A stretch of DNA of 64,000 nucleotides from Epiperipatus broadwayi (taxonomy: Eukaryota; Onychophora; Udeonychophora; Euonychophora; Peripatidae), in NCBI GenBank assembly GCA_028023455.1, contig JAQFVV010001036.1, positions 1 through 64,000 on the forward strand, given 5' to 3'. Shown one piece after another: positions 37,346 to 48,574 of this stretch. A program made the translations under genes and the position numbers. The notes beneath the pieces were generated by a model that was not told the origin of the DNA, did no database searches, and saw only the letters and a program-made list of their open reading frames with translations. The stretch's first letter is position 1, and each line of letters starts with the position of its first letter.

Positions 37346-40050
37346 TGTACCGGTCAAAAAGAAGCCAATCCATCAACAAACCCAAACTCAAAGTCGGATT
37401 CAAACTCAGGCGGTTCAAACCCAACTCACGAGCTCAGATCAAATCAATGGATGACATATATCGATGGTACATGACTATGCGCCAAGGAACTAGCTCAACG
37501 GATGATGATGATTAATGAGACCCCTGATTTAACTCTAATGAAGTATAATAAAATAACTAAGAATCTTTATAAGTCAACTCATATATATATGTTCGGGTTG
37601 CCAATACAGACAGTGAGCATTAATATTAAAATAATTTGAATAAAAAGAAAGTGAAAAAAAAACCAAATGTGTTAATAAAATGTTTAATAATAATTATAAT
37701 TTTGTTCAACTTTTAGATTGTGATTATATAGATTACCTCTAGTCTTTAAACGGAATTTATATTTACAACAAGAATGGCAGTCCTTATTATATGCCAATAC
37801 TATTACGCAATATTATATGATAAATATATGTCTATGCCCCCGACAAGAAAATAAAGGTAGATAAAAAGGTATTTGGCTGTGACTGAAATTATTATTCTGA
37901 TTCTAAAGGAAAGAATGTGATATTTATTTTCATATTCGTAAATCAATTCACAAAGAGCAAGATATGTATTTAGGGCATAACTTTAATATTTAATAAAAAA
38001 CTTACTTAATTATAAATAAATATGAATTTGTTCGACTTTAATAAAATCAATTTATCACGATTTAAGAGCATTAGAGCGGGCTTTATTGGAATTGAGAAAT
38101 AAACGGTACTGACGACTTATGAGCTATAAAAATGAACATGATAAATATGATGGCTGATCGGTGATTTAAGTATGAGGGGAAACCAGGCCGGGGCGTAGCC
38201 ACGAGCCTTTGGTGTTCCAATATAATAAAAAAACGAGCAAGTGGAGCAAGTGCTTTCTTCCTAGATAATTAAACTAATAGAAATATCACCGAGGACAAGC
38301 CTATGAAACAGGAGATGGCTCGCGTAAGCAACGTTCGGAAAATGATGACTTGGTAATCATCGTATTTAAATAATAAAACCCAATTTATATAAAGAGTGCT
38401 CTATGTGATGACCTGATCAAGTTAAATTAAAGTCAAACGTGCTTTAATCAAAAAGTATTTAATGCAATTAGAAATTATATTAATTATGCCCTAAATCCCA
38501 TGCCCTTCCTGAATATTACTAGAAAGTATAAAATTTGAATTAGAATATATTCATTTAACTCCTTTATCGACCTTTTTGCGAAACAATATATTAATGTGAA
38601 TAAATAGATATTATAAACTCAGTAAAGTGGCCAGGAGCATAGGTTAGAAATTGAGCTAATAATTTGTTGTTATTAGCCATTAATAAAATAGCAAAAATTG
38701 TATAAATCCTTCAACTCGATAATTAATAGAACTGTATCAAATTAGTTCTAGTGGGTAAGAATTACTATAAAAATAAATATAATATTATTTAACACGGCAA
38801 ATGCAACGAAGGAAATTATTATCGAGTTGAAGTTATTATTGGCATATAATAAAAAATAAATTATATTAATAATCATCTAGCAAATATATAATAGGGTTAA
38901 ATAAACGAACCGCTATCGTAAGAAAGGAAAGTTAACAGATATTAAATTTAAAGACTAGAGATAGATAGAGAATTACTACATAATTTAAAATAACATTAAT
39001 AAAAAGACAATTTTACAGTAGATAGTTTAAAGATGTTTTAACTTAAAGTTCAGAACTGGCCAGGTTCAAAAGGAAAGATATTACCATTTCTTCATGGTTG
39101 GCTTCCGAATTTCCACAGGGCAGAGTCCAGTTGGATGAAACGTATGCGCGAAATTATGTGAATAGCATTTTGATGGATTTCTCTAAGGTTTCGGCAGCTT
39201 ACGATTGGTATATGAATTTTTATATTGCAGACACATTGAAGATTTTCAGGGGACTTAAGGAACCGTAGTCAGACTCTTGAAGTTAAGCCCCCCACCATGG
39301 TAGAAACACTATTTTACTTCATAATTTAACTGGGCGGCTTCTTCTCGAATGAAATATATATGGCTTCCCTTAATGAGGAATAATAGCTGCTTGGAAACTT
39401 TTTCTGGGCTATTTATCTGTCCTCTGATGCCTTCAGGCTAGCGCTTCTTTCCTAATCAATCTTACAAAAAAATACTGGTTGTTTTTAGATACATTCCTTC
39501 GATAAGGCTTTCAAACTCATTAACTTGAATTCATTTTCTAATTAGAAAAGGAATTTTTAAAATCAGAAAATGATTTTAATTAGGACCGTCCTTACATTTT
39601 AAATACTTATCTTTTTGCTAATTAATAAAAACTTTAACCACTGTTTTGGAAAGGGAAAATCTGAAAGCTTATTGAAAGAATGTAGCTTTTAATCACTAAA
39701 AATTTAACATATTATTTAAAAGAAAAATAAACATTCCCGACGCAATGAAACTTTAGAACGAATAGGTCTATTTAAATATTTATAAATATATACGCACAAT
39801 TCACGCAGTTATAATATATATAAATTCAGGAATAATTCTATTATGAATTTATTAGTAAAAATGATTAATTTAAATCTCAAACAAGTTAATTTTAACACAC
39901 ATTTATAATAGTTTTTCTTTAAGGAAACTAGCGTGGATTGAACGAATAAAGCCCCATTGCATCGGAAATTCAAGGTTGGTACAAGGGTTTGAAGTTGGAT
40001 ACATGTGAAAGATCATGAAGCTAGGATCAAACTTAGATCCGACTGCTTCA
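37346..40050 (-). repeat. Solo LTR of family A, inverted (2705 bp)
   Basis: It starts TGTACCGGTC and ends GACTGCTTCA, the reverse complement of the family A LTR seen at 1-2708 and 4128-6856. It shows more substitutions and small indels than those two show to each other. ATAT flanks both ends (37342-37345, 40051-40054), compatible with a short target duplication. No interior is attached, so it is a solo LTR. The frame overlapping its left end and ending in TDDDD reads the antisense of the LTR. Confidence 0.75.
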
Positions 40051-40099
40051 ATATATACTCATATAATTTTTTTCTCCACTCCTTCATTTAGATTTTTTG

Positions 40100-40620
40100 G
40101 GGGTATTTGGATATTTCATACTATCTGATGCTTTTTTCCCTTTGGTTTATTTCATTTTAGATTATCAATATTTCTCATCACAACCATCAGCCAGTGCAGA
40201 AGTAGACAGATTGTGTTTTTACTATATAAATAGATTTATCAAGCATTTGAATTTTCATTTCTATGTTGTCAGCTTGATATCTTTTACCACATTATTTTTT
40301 ATCAAATTAGAACTGAATTTTTATTCATTTTCAGAATCTTGTAAGTGGGAGAAGTCATTGCATTTTAAGTATATATATTTGGATTTTTCATTTTTATCAA
40401 TGCATCCTTTATCTCATCTCCACCACATTTCAAACATCAACTACTTCCAAAAGTTAGGCAGTCCTCTCTCATTGTGTATGCATTTTGTGAATAACTTTTA
40501 CTCCTCAGATGAGTTAAAAGTCTGTGCCCATGTAAACAGATCAATACCTTTTATCACATCACTCTTATGCAAGATAGAATTCGTTTCTATCCACTTTTAA
40601 CATCTTCTGTAAGGATGAAT
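40100..40620 (-). pseudogene. Possible decayed C2H2 zinc-finger array
   Basis: Translating the minus strand in its several frames gives degraded finger-like stretches: TFNSSEE then KCIHNERGLP where TGEKP linkers are expected, HKMHTQ.ER, KCNDFSHL, SSNLIKNNVV and KFKCLI. Each resembles part of the C..C..F..L..H..H pattern with linkers, but cysteines are lost and stops abound. The opposite strand keeps a 167-codon open frame (40097-40600) with no recognised domain. Such antisense frames are common across zinc-finger repeats. Either the relic or the plus-strand frame could be real; I favour the relic, weakly. Confidence 0.3.
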
Positions 40621-42429
40621 AGCCATTGTACTTTAGATATATATTTATAACAACTAATGAAAGTTTTACTTACTATTTTTATAAATAAACTATATTGTAG
40701 ATAAAAAATCACATGCTCATATAAAAAGTTTAATTTCTATCTTATTATTTCATTTTTACTAGAATTATAAAAACATGTTCTGTGCAATAAACGTAACAGC
40801 ATAAATCTCATATAAATAAGTCACAAAGTGCATTTTACTGAGAGTATGAAAACTTCATACAATGAAAAAAAAATATTTGTACATATGTATTAAGTATTGA
40901 ACTAGGTCTTGGATTTATATGGCAGATAATAGTATGATTTTCAAATACGATGTCAACTACAAATAATCAACTTGTGATCTGGATGCATGAATGTAATTCC
41001 AGTTGCCTTATATTTTATGATAGCTTATGAAAGATGACCTTTTTGATGCAAGAAACTTTTTCTGATTCTTTTTTTTCTTTCATTGAGTTAATAACTTAAT
41101 ATGCTATAGGGATAATTTGTCATGTATAATTTTTGCCCAAACTGTGATAGTGGTATTTATATGTCTGTGTAATATCAATATTATTTTTAAATTGAATTCA
41201 TTTTTTTCACTGTTTTAATACAAATACATACTATTATGTAAATAGTGCACATCCTACTTGAACCACTGAAATTATTTAATAAATTGAATAGAACTGATTT
41301 TGGGTTACAGGTTTATGCATCTATGCATGGATATGTTTTAAAGATCACTTTGACATCACAAATATGAAATGAATTAGTAAAGATGATTTTAAAATGATTG
41401 ACACATAACATTTTGTTAAACCATTATGCCTCAAAGGTTTATTTAAATAATAAAGTAACTATTATATCAGTTATAGTAATTGTGATAATAAAAAAAAAGG
41501 TATTAGAGTGATAATAAAAATAATAAATGTTCATTTTTTTATACTAAATAGAAGAATATGGAAGATCAAACTTGCAATTTTCATAATTACTGCATGATAA
41601 ATAAGACAAAATCTACTATTGGATTCACTAAAAAATCTTCCGATTGGTTCTAGGAAAATGACAGTGGTAGACTATATAACATTCTTAGCTTAACTGAATA
41701 TAAAGACTTAAATCAAGTTCAACTAATAATAAAATTGAAAAATAATTGGTGGAATAAAATCAAACTGAGATTTTTGTAGATCTTTTCAAAGAAGCATATG
41801 GGCTAAAAAAATTTACTATAAACTTTCAATTCAATGAATAGTGTTTTTTCATATGATACTACTGATAATTTTTTTAATAGGTTAAGGTAATATTTTGATA
41901 ATCATTTAAATAATAATGCAGAAATTCAGATGAATCCTATCACTCTATTTACATTTGGGCCAAGATATTTATTTTGATATTGTTAAAACAAATGTTCAAA
42001 ATCTTAAGAGCAAAAGAATTCAAGTTTTGACATAATTTCTGAAAATATTTTAAAATTTATTGTAGTAATATCTTAGTGTAGAAACAATTGGAAAATTTTG
42101 GGAATATGCTGAGCCATAAGGTTATTTATATCTAATTTTTTAATGCTTTTATTATGATTTATAATAATGTTGAAAACAAAAAAATTATAATTATAAATTA
42201 ATATTATTATTTATAGCAAAAGTACTTTTGAGGACTAGAACAATAGTTAGAATATGATTTTAAAAAATCAAGAAGTACATTTGTATTGTTTAAACAAAGA
42301 TAAGTATTACAAGCAAATGTATGAGTTATACTGTTTTCCTGAAGGTTTATGATGATGGTGTTTTATTTGTATTTTTATACTGGATTATTTTCATCAAATA
42401 ATATGAGTATTAAATGTCTTTAAAAAAAT
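40621..42429. other. AT-rich spacer, no feature seen
   Basis: No coding or repeat content recognised over 1.8 kb. Confidence 0.45.
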
Positions 42430-43278
42430 TTAACTTTATTTAAATATTCCAAATGCATTCAGCTGTTAGTAATAGCACATCAAACAGATTAGTATATGCA
42501 CAATGTTTTGAAAGGTATTATTCTCCCATCTTCATCAGGTGTTACTGGCCTGACCAGTGACAGTACTAACATAGGATCCAAGCCTGGATCCTTAGATTCT
42601 TGAGTATTGAATTTTAAGATAATGCTCTAACTAACTGAGCTATCTTGTCAAAGCAACAGTCAGTAAAATTTTATATACTTATTTATGAGGTTTCTCCTGA
42701 TTTCTCAACTTTTCCTTAAGAGCAGAGTTGATTAGTGGTTTCCATACATTATGTATAGTCACACTAGGTTGGCTCATGGGATCTTTTGCCATTGTCATGT
42801 GAACAGCTTCTTTAAATTTTCTTCTTTGTATCTTTTCTTCTCTATTTAATATTTTAGCATTTTCCCCAAATGAACATATGTTCATTGGCACATATATGAT
42901 CTGCTACATTAGACACATTTGATTTCTCTCTTCTAATCATCAGTTTGTGTTTTTGCACACAGTTTTAAATGGGATGACTGGTCTCATCAATATATGTTTT
43001 TCCACATTCACATGGTATTTTATGGATGCAGTTTTTTTCTTTTCAGCATTTTGCATTTAGGCTTTATAGGTGTTAGAATTTCTCATAATGTGGTATGACT
43101 CTGAAGAGTTGTTTCGGTGTTATACTGATTGCAGATTTTTCTTAATTTGTCTGTTATTTTTTAAATATATGAGTACACTACAGTAACAATAATTGTTTTT
43201 CCTTTTGACGAAGCACTTTCTATTGTAAGAAAAAGATTAAATAGTGATAATAGTTTACAAATCAGAACAGTTCTTCGT
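42430..43278 (-). pseudogene. Older Penelope-like element, left half (linker, GIY-YIG endonuclease, 3' tail)
   Basis: On the minus strand from about 43200 the sequence follows 48030-48790 of the right-hand half. A linker (..ADKLRKI-type) leads to a decayed GIY-YIG nuclease (TYI.ETSHPI) and then a 70-codon frame 42891-42679 with REEKIQRRKFKEAVHMTMA and IHNVWKPL. It ends about 140 bases before the tRNA-like tail. Stops and frameshifts abound. It lacks the reverse transcriptase present on the right, so it is 5'-truncated. It is oriented with its 3' end outward to the left. Confidence 0.7.
42500..42655 (-). other. tRNA-like module and degenerate hammerhead-like motif in the Penelope 3' tail (left)
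   Basis: On the minus strand an A-box-like GATAGCTCAGTTAGTTAGAG is followed about 55 bases on by a B-box-like GGATCCAGGCTTGGATCC. Then come CCTGATGAAG and CAAAACATTGTG, resembling a hammerhead core (CUGAUGA...GAAAC) that has lost pairing. The same order follows the right-hand half at 48587-48733. Confidence 0.5.
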
Positions 43279-43291
43279 ATTGATAGTATAA
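43278..43291. repeat. Target-site duplication of the younger PLE, left
   Basis: TATTGATAGTATAA, repeated in the same direction at 47434-47447. A 14-base match on both sides of a 4.1 kb insert is in the range seen for Penelope-like elements. Confidence 0.8.
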
Positions 43292-43354
43292 CATATAATA
43301 ACCACATTCCACTCTTTTGACACTTTGAAGCAAAATATATTTATTTATTAATAT

Positions 43355-43395
43355 TACAGTTTCGACTGTTCCTAGCAGTCTTCGTCAGATCTACA
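43355..43395 (-). ncRNA. Hammerhead-like motif at the PLE 3' end (left copy)
   Basis: Minus strand: CUGACGA, a perfect five-pair stem GACUG...CAGUC with a CUAGGAA loop, GAAAC, and a possible C-U-G minimal stem III with GUA cleavage triplet. One extra A precedes stem II, and stem I is weak (AGAU against AUAUU). It resembles the hammerheads known from PLE terminal regions, but activity is uncertain. Confidence 0.5.
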
Positions 43396-44004
43396 AAAAT
43401 TTAAACATTATATTAATACAACCATATTTCATACATATATCTATTAAATTTTTACAATTTTACCAACTTAATTATTAACATAAGTTTATTCATAAACCTT
43501 ACTATTATATAACTTTAAAATCTACTTTACCCTTTATTTCTATTCTTAGTTATTATTATACTAATATTTATTCACCTTTTTTTTTTCTTTTTTTCTTTTA
43601 CAATAATTTTATAATTTCAATGTAATATTATTATATTACTATATTCATAATTTAACTTTATTTTCAATAGTACTTTATTCACAAATTTAACTTCATTTTA
43701 CATTTCACCTATTATCCTAATTTTTAATTATTTTATTCCATTCCTTAATTCCATTTTACCCATATTTTATTCCTGCCTCTTCCATTTACTTATCCCTTAT
43801 AAAATTATTTTAATTCTTATATGTATTTTTATTTTATATCTTACCTTAATATCTACTAAACTCTCTCTACTCCACCATTTTCTATCCCATAATATACTCT
43901 AATTTCTTTTAATCTATATACAGCTCCCTCTATTATCTATTATACAAACTAATTATTTTAATTCTTATTAGTTTACACTGTTTATTTTATTTATTTTTTA
44001 TTTT

Positions 44005-44340
44005 TTATACTAAGATAGTCTTTAAACCACTTTCTCTATTAATATTTGGATTTATCTTCTTTATTAAAATTGCCTCCCTTATTTTTCTATCCCTCCTACT
44101 ACTTGCATAACTTATCATTCTAATATTCTCTTTTTCTAGTTTATGACCTGTCTCCATAAAATGCATATATACCAGTGATCCTCTATCATATTTATGTTGC
44201 TTTAACCTAGTATATATTGAATTTTCCGTCTCATCAACATATTTATTCATAATCCCTTTATCCCTACATTTTCTGCATTCTATCTCATAAACCCCATTTA
44301 TATAATTCTTCTTTATATAATTTTTCTTTCTTTTATTCAC
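44005..44340 (-). pseudogene. PLE GIY-YIG endonuclease domain (left copy)
   Basis: The 111-codon frame shows NGVYEIECRKCRD (the GIY half), KYVDETENSIYTRLKQHK (the YIG half with the conserved R and the HK helix) and HFMETGH, followed by an ILIKKINPNIN ending. This is the single-strand-nicking endonuclease that PLEs carry C-terminal to the reverse transcriptase. Relative to the right copy, YVGET is YVDET here, changing a glycine of the motif. A stop or frameshift separates it from the reverse-transcriptase frame upstream, so the protein is broken. Confidence 0.8.
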
Positions 44341-44625
44341 TACTTTATATTTAATATCATTTTTAAAATCTTTATTAATTTTTTAATAATATTATTAATT
44401 CCCCTTACTATACTACTATCACTAACTTTTATTCCTATGTATTCCTTCTTTTCTTTTCGTTTCCCTTCATCCTTTCCCTCTTTTTTATATAACTCTTCTA
44501 TCTTTTTTATATTGTTTTTTATTACCTTTTCTGGATATTCATTTTTCCTAAAATCTTCCTTTATTCTATTTATTTCTTTATCATATTCCTCTCCTTCATC
44601 ACAATAATGTTTTGCTCTATATACA

Positions 44626-45325
44626 TTAGAACTTATAGCTAATCTTATGCTTAATATCCATATTAGAACCCCAATTTACTGCATTTGTAATACCCATTTT
44701 TCTAAACACTTCTGTTTTTACTTTACATCTTTTCTCATAATATTTCTTCTTTATCATTATATCTAGATACGCCAATCTATTATCATTCTCCCATTCTACT
44801 GTAAAATGTATCTTCTTATCTATTTTATTTATTTTATGTATAAACTTTTTTATCTGTTTCTCACCTCTATTAAATATTAATAGAAAATCATCTACATATC
44901 TTTTAATTAATATTGGGGCATTCTCATCTCCTATCATTTGATCTTCCATATCCTGCATATATATCTCACTCAATACCCCACTCAATGCACCTCCTATTAA
45001 CAATCCTTCTTTCTGTTTATAAAACCCTCCATTAAATTCAAAAGTTATATCTTTACAATATATTTCCATTAAATTCTTTATTATCTCTACAGGTATTTCT
45101 ATTTCCCTTTCCCTATCTTCCTTATATTTATTAATTGCCAAACTAATTGCTCTTTCTACATCAATATTTGTATACATGGACACTACATCCATCTTTACCA
45201 TTGTCAATTTATATTTACTATATTCATTTACTTTTGTCTTAATTTCTTTTACTAAATCTTTATTATTCTTTATAGATGTCCTATTTTCTCTATTTACATA
45301 TTTTCTGAATATCTTTCCTAACCAT
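44626..45325 (-). pseudogene. PLE reverse-transcriptase domain (left copy)
   Basis: Open from the palindrome centre through 44626, with an internal ATG at 45207. Motif A is MVKMDVVSMYTNI, motif B is QKEGLLIGGALSGVLSEIYM, and motif C is KRYVDDFLLIF with the catalytic YVDD intact. LAYLDIMIKK and a TNAVNWGSN segment follow, as in PLE reverse transcriptases. The fingers and thumb N-terminal part are missing through 5' truncation, and a frameshift at the end separates it from the nuclease. This arm preserves the palm better than the right one. Confidence 0.85.
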
Positions 45326-45344
45326 TTCGATACTCAGAAAATAT

Positions 45345-46241
45345 TTCGATACGCAGAAGATATTCAGAAAATATGTAAATAGAGAAAGTAGGAAATTTAT
45401 AAAGAATAATAAAGATTTAGTAAAAGAAATTAAGACAAAAGTAAATGAATATAGTAAATATAAATTGATAATGGTAAATATGGATGTAGTGTCCATGTAT
45501 ACAAATATTGATGTAGAAAGAGCAATTAGTTTGGCAATTAATAAATATAAAGAAGATAGGGAAAGGGAAATAGAAATACCTGTAGAGATAATAAAGAATT
45601 TAATGGAAATATGTTGTAAAGATATAACTTTTGAATTTAATGGAGGGTTTTATAAACAGAAAGAAGGATTGTTAATAGGAGGTGCATTGAGTGGGGTATT
45701 GAGTGAGATATATATGCAGGATATGGAAGATCAAATGATAGGGGATGATAATGCACCAATATGAATTAAAAGATATGTGGATGATTTTCTATTAATATTT
45801 AATAGAGGTGAGAGACAGATAAAAAAATTTATAGATAAAATAAATAAAATAGATAAGAGGATACATTCTACAATAGAATGAGAGAATGATAATAGATTGA
45901 AGTATCTAGATATAATGATAAAGAAGGAATATTATGAGAAAAGATGTAAAGTAAAAACAGAAGTGTTTAGAAAAATCAGTATTACAAATGCAGTAAATTG
46001 GGGTTCTAATATGGATATTAAGCATAAGATTAGTGCTATAAGTTCTAAGGTATATAGAGCAAAATATTATTGTGATGAAGGAGAGGAATATGATAAAGAA
46101 ATAAATAGAATAAAGGAAGATTTTAGGAAAAATGAATATCCAGAAAAGGTAATAAAAAACAATATAAAAAAGATAGAAGAGTTATATAAAAAAAGGGAAA
46201 GGATGAAGGGAAACAAAAAGAAAAGAAGGAATAAAAGTTAA
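45345..46241 (+). pseudogene. PLE reverse-transcriptase domain (right copy)
   Basis: Mirror copy of the left arm. Frame 45465-45764 carries motifs A and B. A TTA-to-TGA-type stop at 45764 then precedes KRYVDDFLLIF in the same frame, a further TGA occurs near 45880, and 45897-46241 continues with YLDIMIKK, TNAVNWGSN and a lysine-rich linker (YCDEGEEYDKEINR). The linker is longer and better preserved here than in the left arm. It is not functional as it stands. Confidence 0.85.
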
Positions 46242-46347
46242 TGATAATAGTATAGTAAGGGGAATTAATAATATTATTAAAAAAATTAATAAAGATTTTA
46301 AAAATGATATTAAATATAAAGTAGGGAATAAAAGAAAGAAAAATATA

Positions 46348-46689
46348 ATGGATATTTTAGATAATAGGTATATAAGTGGAGAAAAGAAATATATAAATGG
46401 GGTTTATGAAATAGAATGCAGAAAATGTAGGGATAAAGGGATTATGAATAAATATGTTGGTGAGACAAAAAATTCAATATATACTAGGTTAAAGCAACAT
46501 AAATATGATAGAGGATCACCAGTATATATGCATTTTATGGAGACAGGTCATAAACTAGAAAAAGAGAATATTAGAATGATAAGTTATGCAAGTAGTAGGA
46601 GGGATAGAAAAATAAGAGAGGCAATTTTAATAAAGAAGATAAATCCAAATATTAATAGAAAAAGTGGTTTAAAGACTATCTTAGTATAA
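46348..46689 (+). pseudogene. PLE GIY-YIG endonuclease domain (right copy)
   Basis: The 113-codon frame has NGVYEIECRKCRDKG, KYVGETKNSIYTRLKQHK, HFMETGHKLEKENIRMISYA and a C-terminus ending KTILV. The GIY-YIG signature is intact here, unlike the left copy. It is separated from the reverse transcriptase by a stop at 46241 and a frame change, whereas active elements have one fused protein. The 3' UTR with the hammerhead-like motif follows at 47278. Confidence 0.85.
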
Positions 46690-47277
46690 AAAATAAATAA
46701 AATAAACAGTGTATACTAATAAAAATTAAAATAAGTAATTTGTATAATAGATAATAGAGGGAGCTGTATATAGATTAAAAGAAATTAGAGTATATTATGG
46801 GATAGAAAATGGTGGAGTAAAGAGAGTTTAGTAGATATTAAGCTAAGATATAAAATAAAAATACATATAAGAATTAAAATAATTTTATAAGGGATAAGTA
46901 AATGGAAGAGGCAGGAATAAAATATGGGTAAAATGGAATTAAGGAATGGAATAAAATAATTAAAAATTAGGATAATAGGTGAAATGTAAAATGAAATTAA
47001 ATTTGTGAATAAAGTAATATGTAAAATAAGGTTAAATTATGAATATAGTAATATAATAATATTACATTGAAATTGTAAAAGAAAAAAAAGGTGAATAAAT
47101 ATTAGTATAATAATAACTAAGAATAGAAATAAAGGGTAAAGTAGATTTTAAAGTTATATAATAGTAAGTTTTATGAATAAACTTATGTTAATAATTAAGT
47201 TGGTAAAATTGTAAAAATTTAATAGATATATGTATGAAATATGGTTGTATTAATATAATGTTTAAATTTTTGTAGAT

Positions 47278-47318
47278 CTGACGAAGACTGCTAGGAACAG
47301 TCAAAACTGTAATATTAA
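47278..47318 (+). ncRNA. Hammerhead-like motif at the PLE 3' end (right copy)
   Basis: Same motif as on the left arm, but GAAAC has become AAAAC (CAGTCAAAACTG), changing the invariant G12. This copy is probably inactive even if the left one is not. Confidence 0.45.
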
Positions 47319-47433
47319 TAAATAAATATATTTTGCTTCAAAGTGTCAAAAGAGTGGAATGTGGTTATTATATGTTATATATTAGAAAAGCAAAAATAAA
47401 GAAGGAAAGAGGAAGAGAAGTTATTGAAGATTA

Positions 47434-47447
47434 TATTGATAGTATAA
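47434..47447. repeat. Target-site duplication of the younger PLE, right
   Basis: TATTGATAGTATAA, identical to 43278-43291. Confidence 0.8.
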
Positions 47448-48540
47448 TGGAATTATTAACATTCTGCATAAAAATAACCTACTTTCAATATAACACTGAA
47501 TTCTTCCAACAAAATTAAGGAATGGCTATGGGCTCACCATTGTCACCCCCGATTAGCAATATTTACATGAAAGAACTTGAAACCCCAGCCATAAAAACCA
47601 CTCCATATCCACCTAATGTTTGGTTTCGCTAAGTAGATGATACATTTGTTGCATGGTCACATGGTGAAGCACTGCTACCAACTTTCTGGAAACATTCTCC
47701 AATTATATTCTCAATAGACTCAGAACAAAAACAAAAATTGGCATTCTTATATGTTCTTGTGAAAAGACTCTCTCATGGCAAAATCAAAACTAGTTTATTG
47801 AAATACCACACACACAAGAAAATACCTAGCCTATAAATTCAATCATACCAGAAACACAAAAGATAGAGTTATACTATCACTATGAAACAGATCAGATAAA
47901 GTTTGTTCAGAAACCAGTGATTTGGAAAAAGAAAAGATCTATATAGAACAAACTCTTAAGAAAAATGGTCATCCATTAACTGTTATTAAGAAAACCTTAA
48001 ATAGATAACAAAAAGAACCATCAAAATAAAAAACAATTGTTGGCACTGTAGTGTACCCATACATTCCAAAAATAGCAGACAAATTAAGGAAAATTGGCAA
48101 TCAGTATAACATCAGAACAGCTTTTCAGAGCCATACCACACTATGAAGAATTCTAACATCTACAAAGCCTAAACTTGAAATGCTGAAAAGAAAAAACTGC
48201 AGATATAAAATAGCATGTGAATGTGGAAGAACATATATATTGGTGAGACCAGTCATCCCATTGAAAAGCACTTACAAGAACACAAACTTATGGTTAGAAG
48301 AGAGAAAACAGATGTGTGTAAGGTAGCAGACCATGTATGGACCAATGAACATACGTTCGATTGGGAAAATACAAAAATATTGGATAAAGAAGAAAAGGTA
48401 TAGAGAAGAAAATTTAAAGAAGCTTCTCACATGACAATGGCAAATAATCCCATAAGCCAACATAGTGTGATTATACATAATGTATGGAAACCTCTAATTG
48501 ACTTTGCTCTTAGGAAAAAGTGAGAAATCAGGACAAATCT
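47448..48540 (+). pseudogene. Older Penelope-like element, right half (reverse transcriptase, linker, GIY-YIG)
   Basis: Broken frames give reverse-transcriptase motif B (GMAMGSPLSPPISNIYMKELE, near 47520), the catalytic box R.VDDTFVAW (near 47630, with a stop where Y is expected), FSIDSEQKQKLAFL, then the Penelope linker (YPYIPKIADKLRKI) and TTLRILTSTKPKLEMLKRKN. The GIY-YIG domain has RYKIACECGRTYI before a 2-bp insertion near 48237, then YIGETSHPIEKHLQEHK, VADHVWTNEHTFDW and IHNVWKPL. It belongs to the classical Penelope group and is distinct from the younger insert. The upstream part was split off by that insert or truncated. Confidence 0.8.
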
Positions 48541-48574
48541 CATAAATAAGTATATGAAATTTCTACTGACTGTT

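Larger units (their letters stand above)
43292..47433. mobile_element. Younger Penelope-like element, head-to-head palindrome
   Basis: Two copies of one PLE meet 5' to 5' near 45330-45345. The left copy (about 43292-45320) reads minus and the right copy (about 45358-47378) reads plus, so both 3' ends point outward. The arms differ at only a few bases per hundred by eye. The right copy extends ~55 bases further after the shared end (47379-47433), reading open as if into the start of a next unit. Both copies are 5'-truncated within the reverse-transcriptase fingers. The whole insert sits inside an older Penelope copy and is flanked by a 14-bp duplication. Confidence 0.8.

Noticed and set aside
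38285-38330. Hammerhead-like CTGAGGA...GAAAC (A copies) in the family A LTR
   Set aside because: No pairable stem II or stem I, and the core is CCGAGGA in this copy. Chance similarity.
45176-45496. Hydrophobic frames on both strands around the palindrome centre
   Set aside because: They are antisense shadows of the PLE reverse-transcriptase arms.
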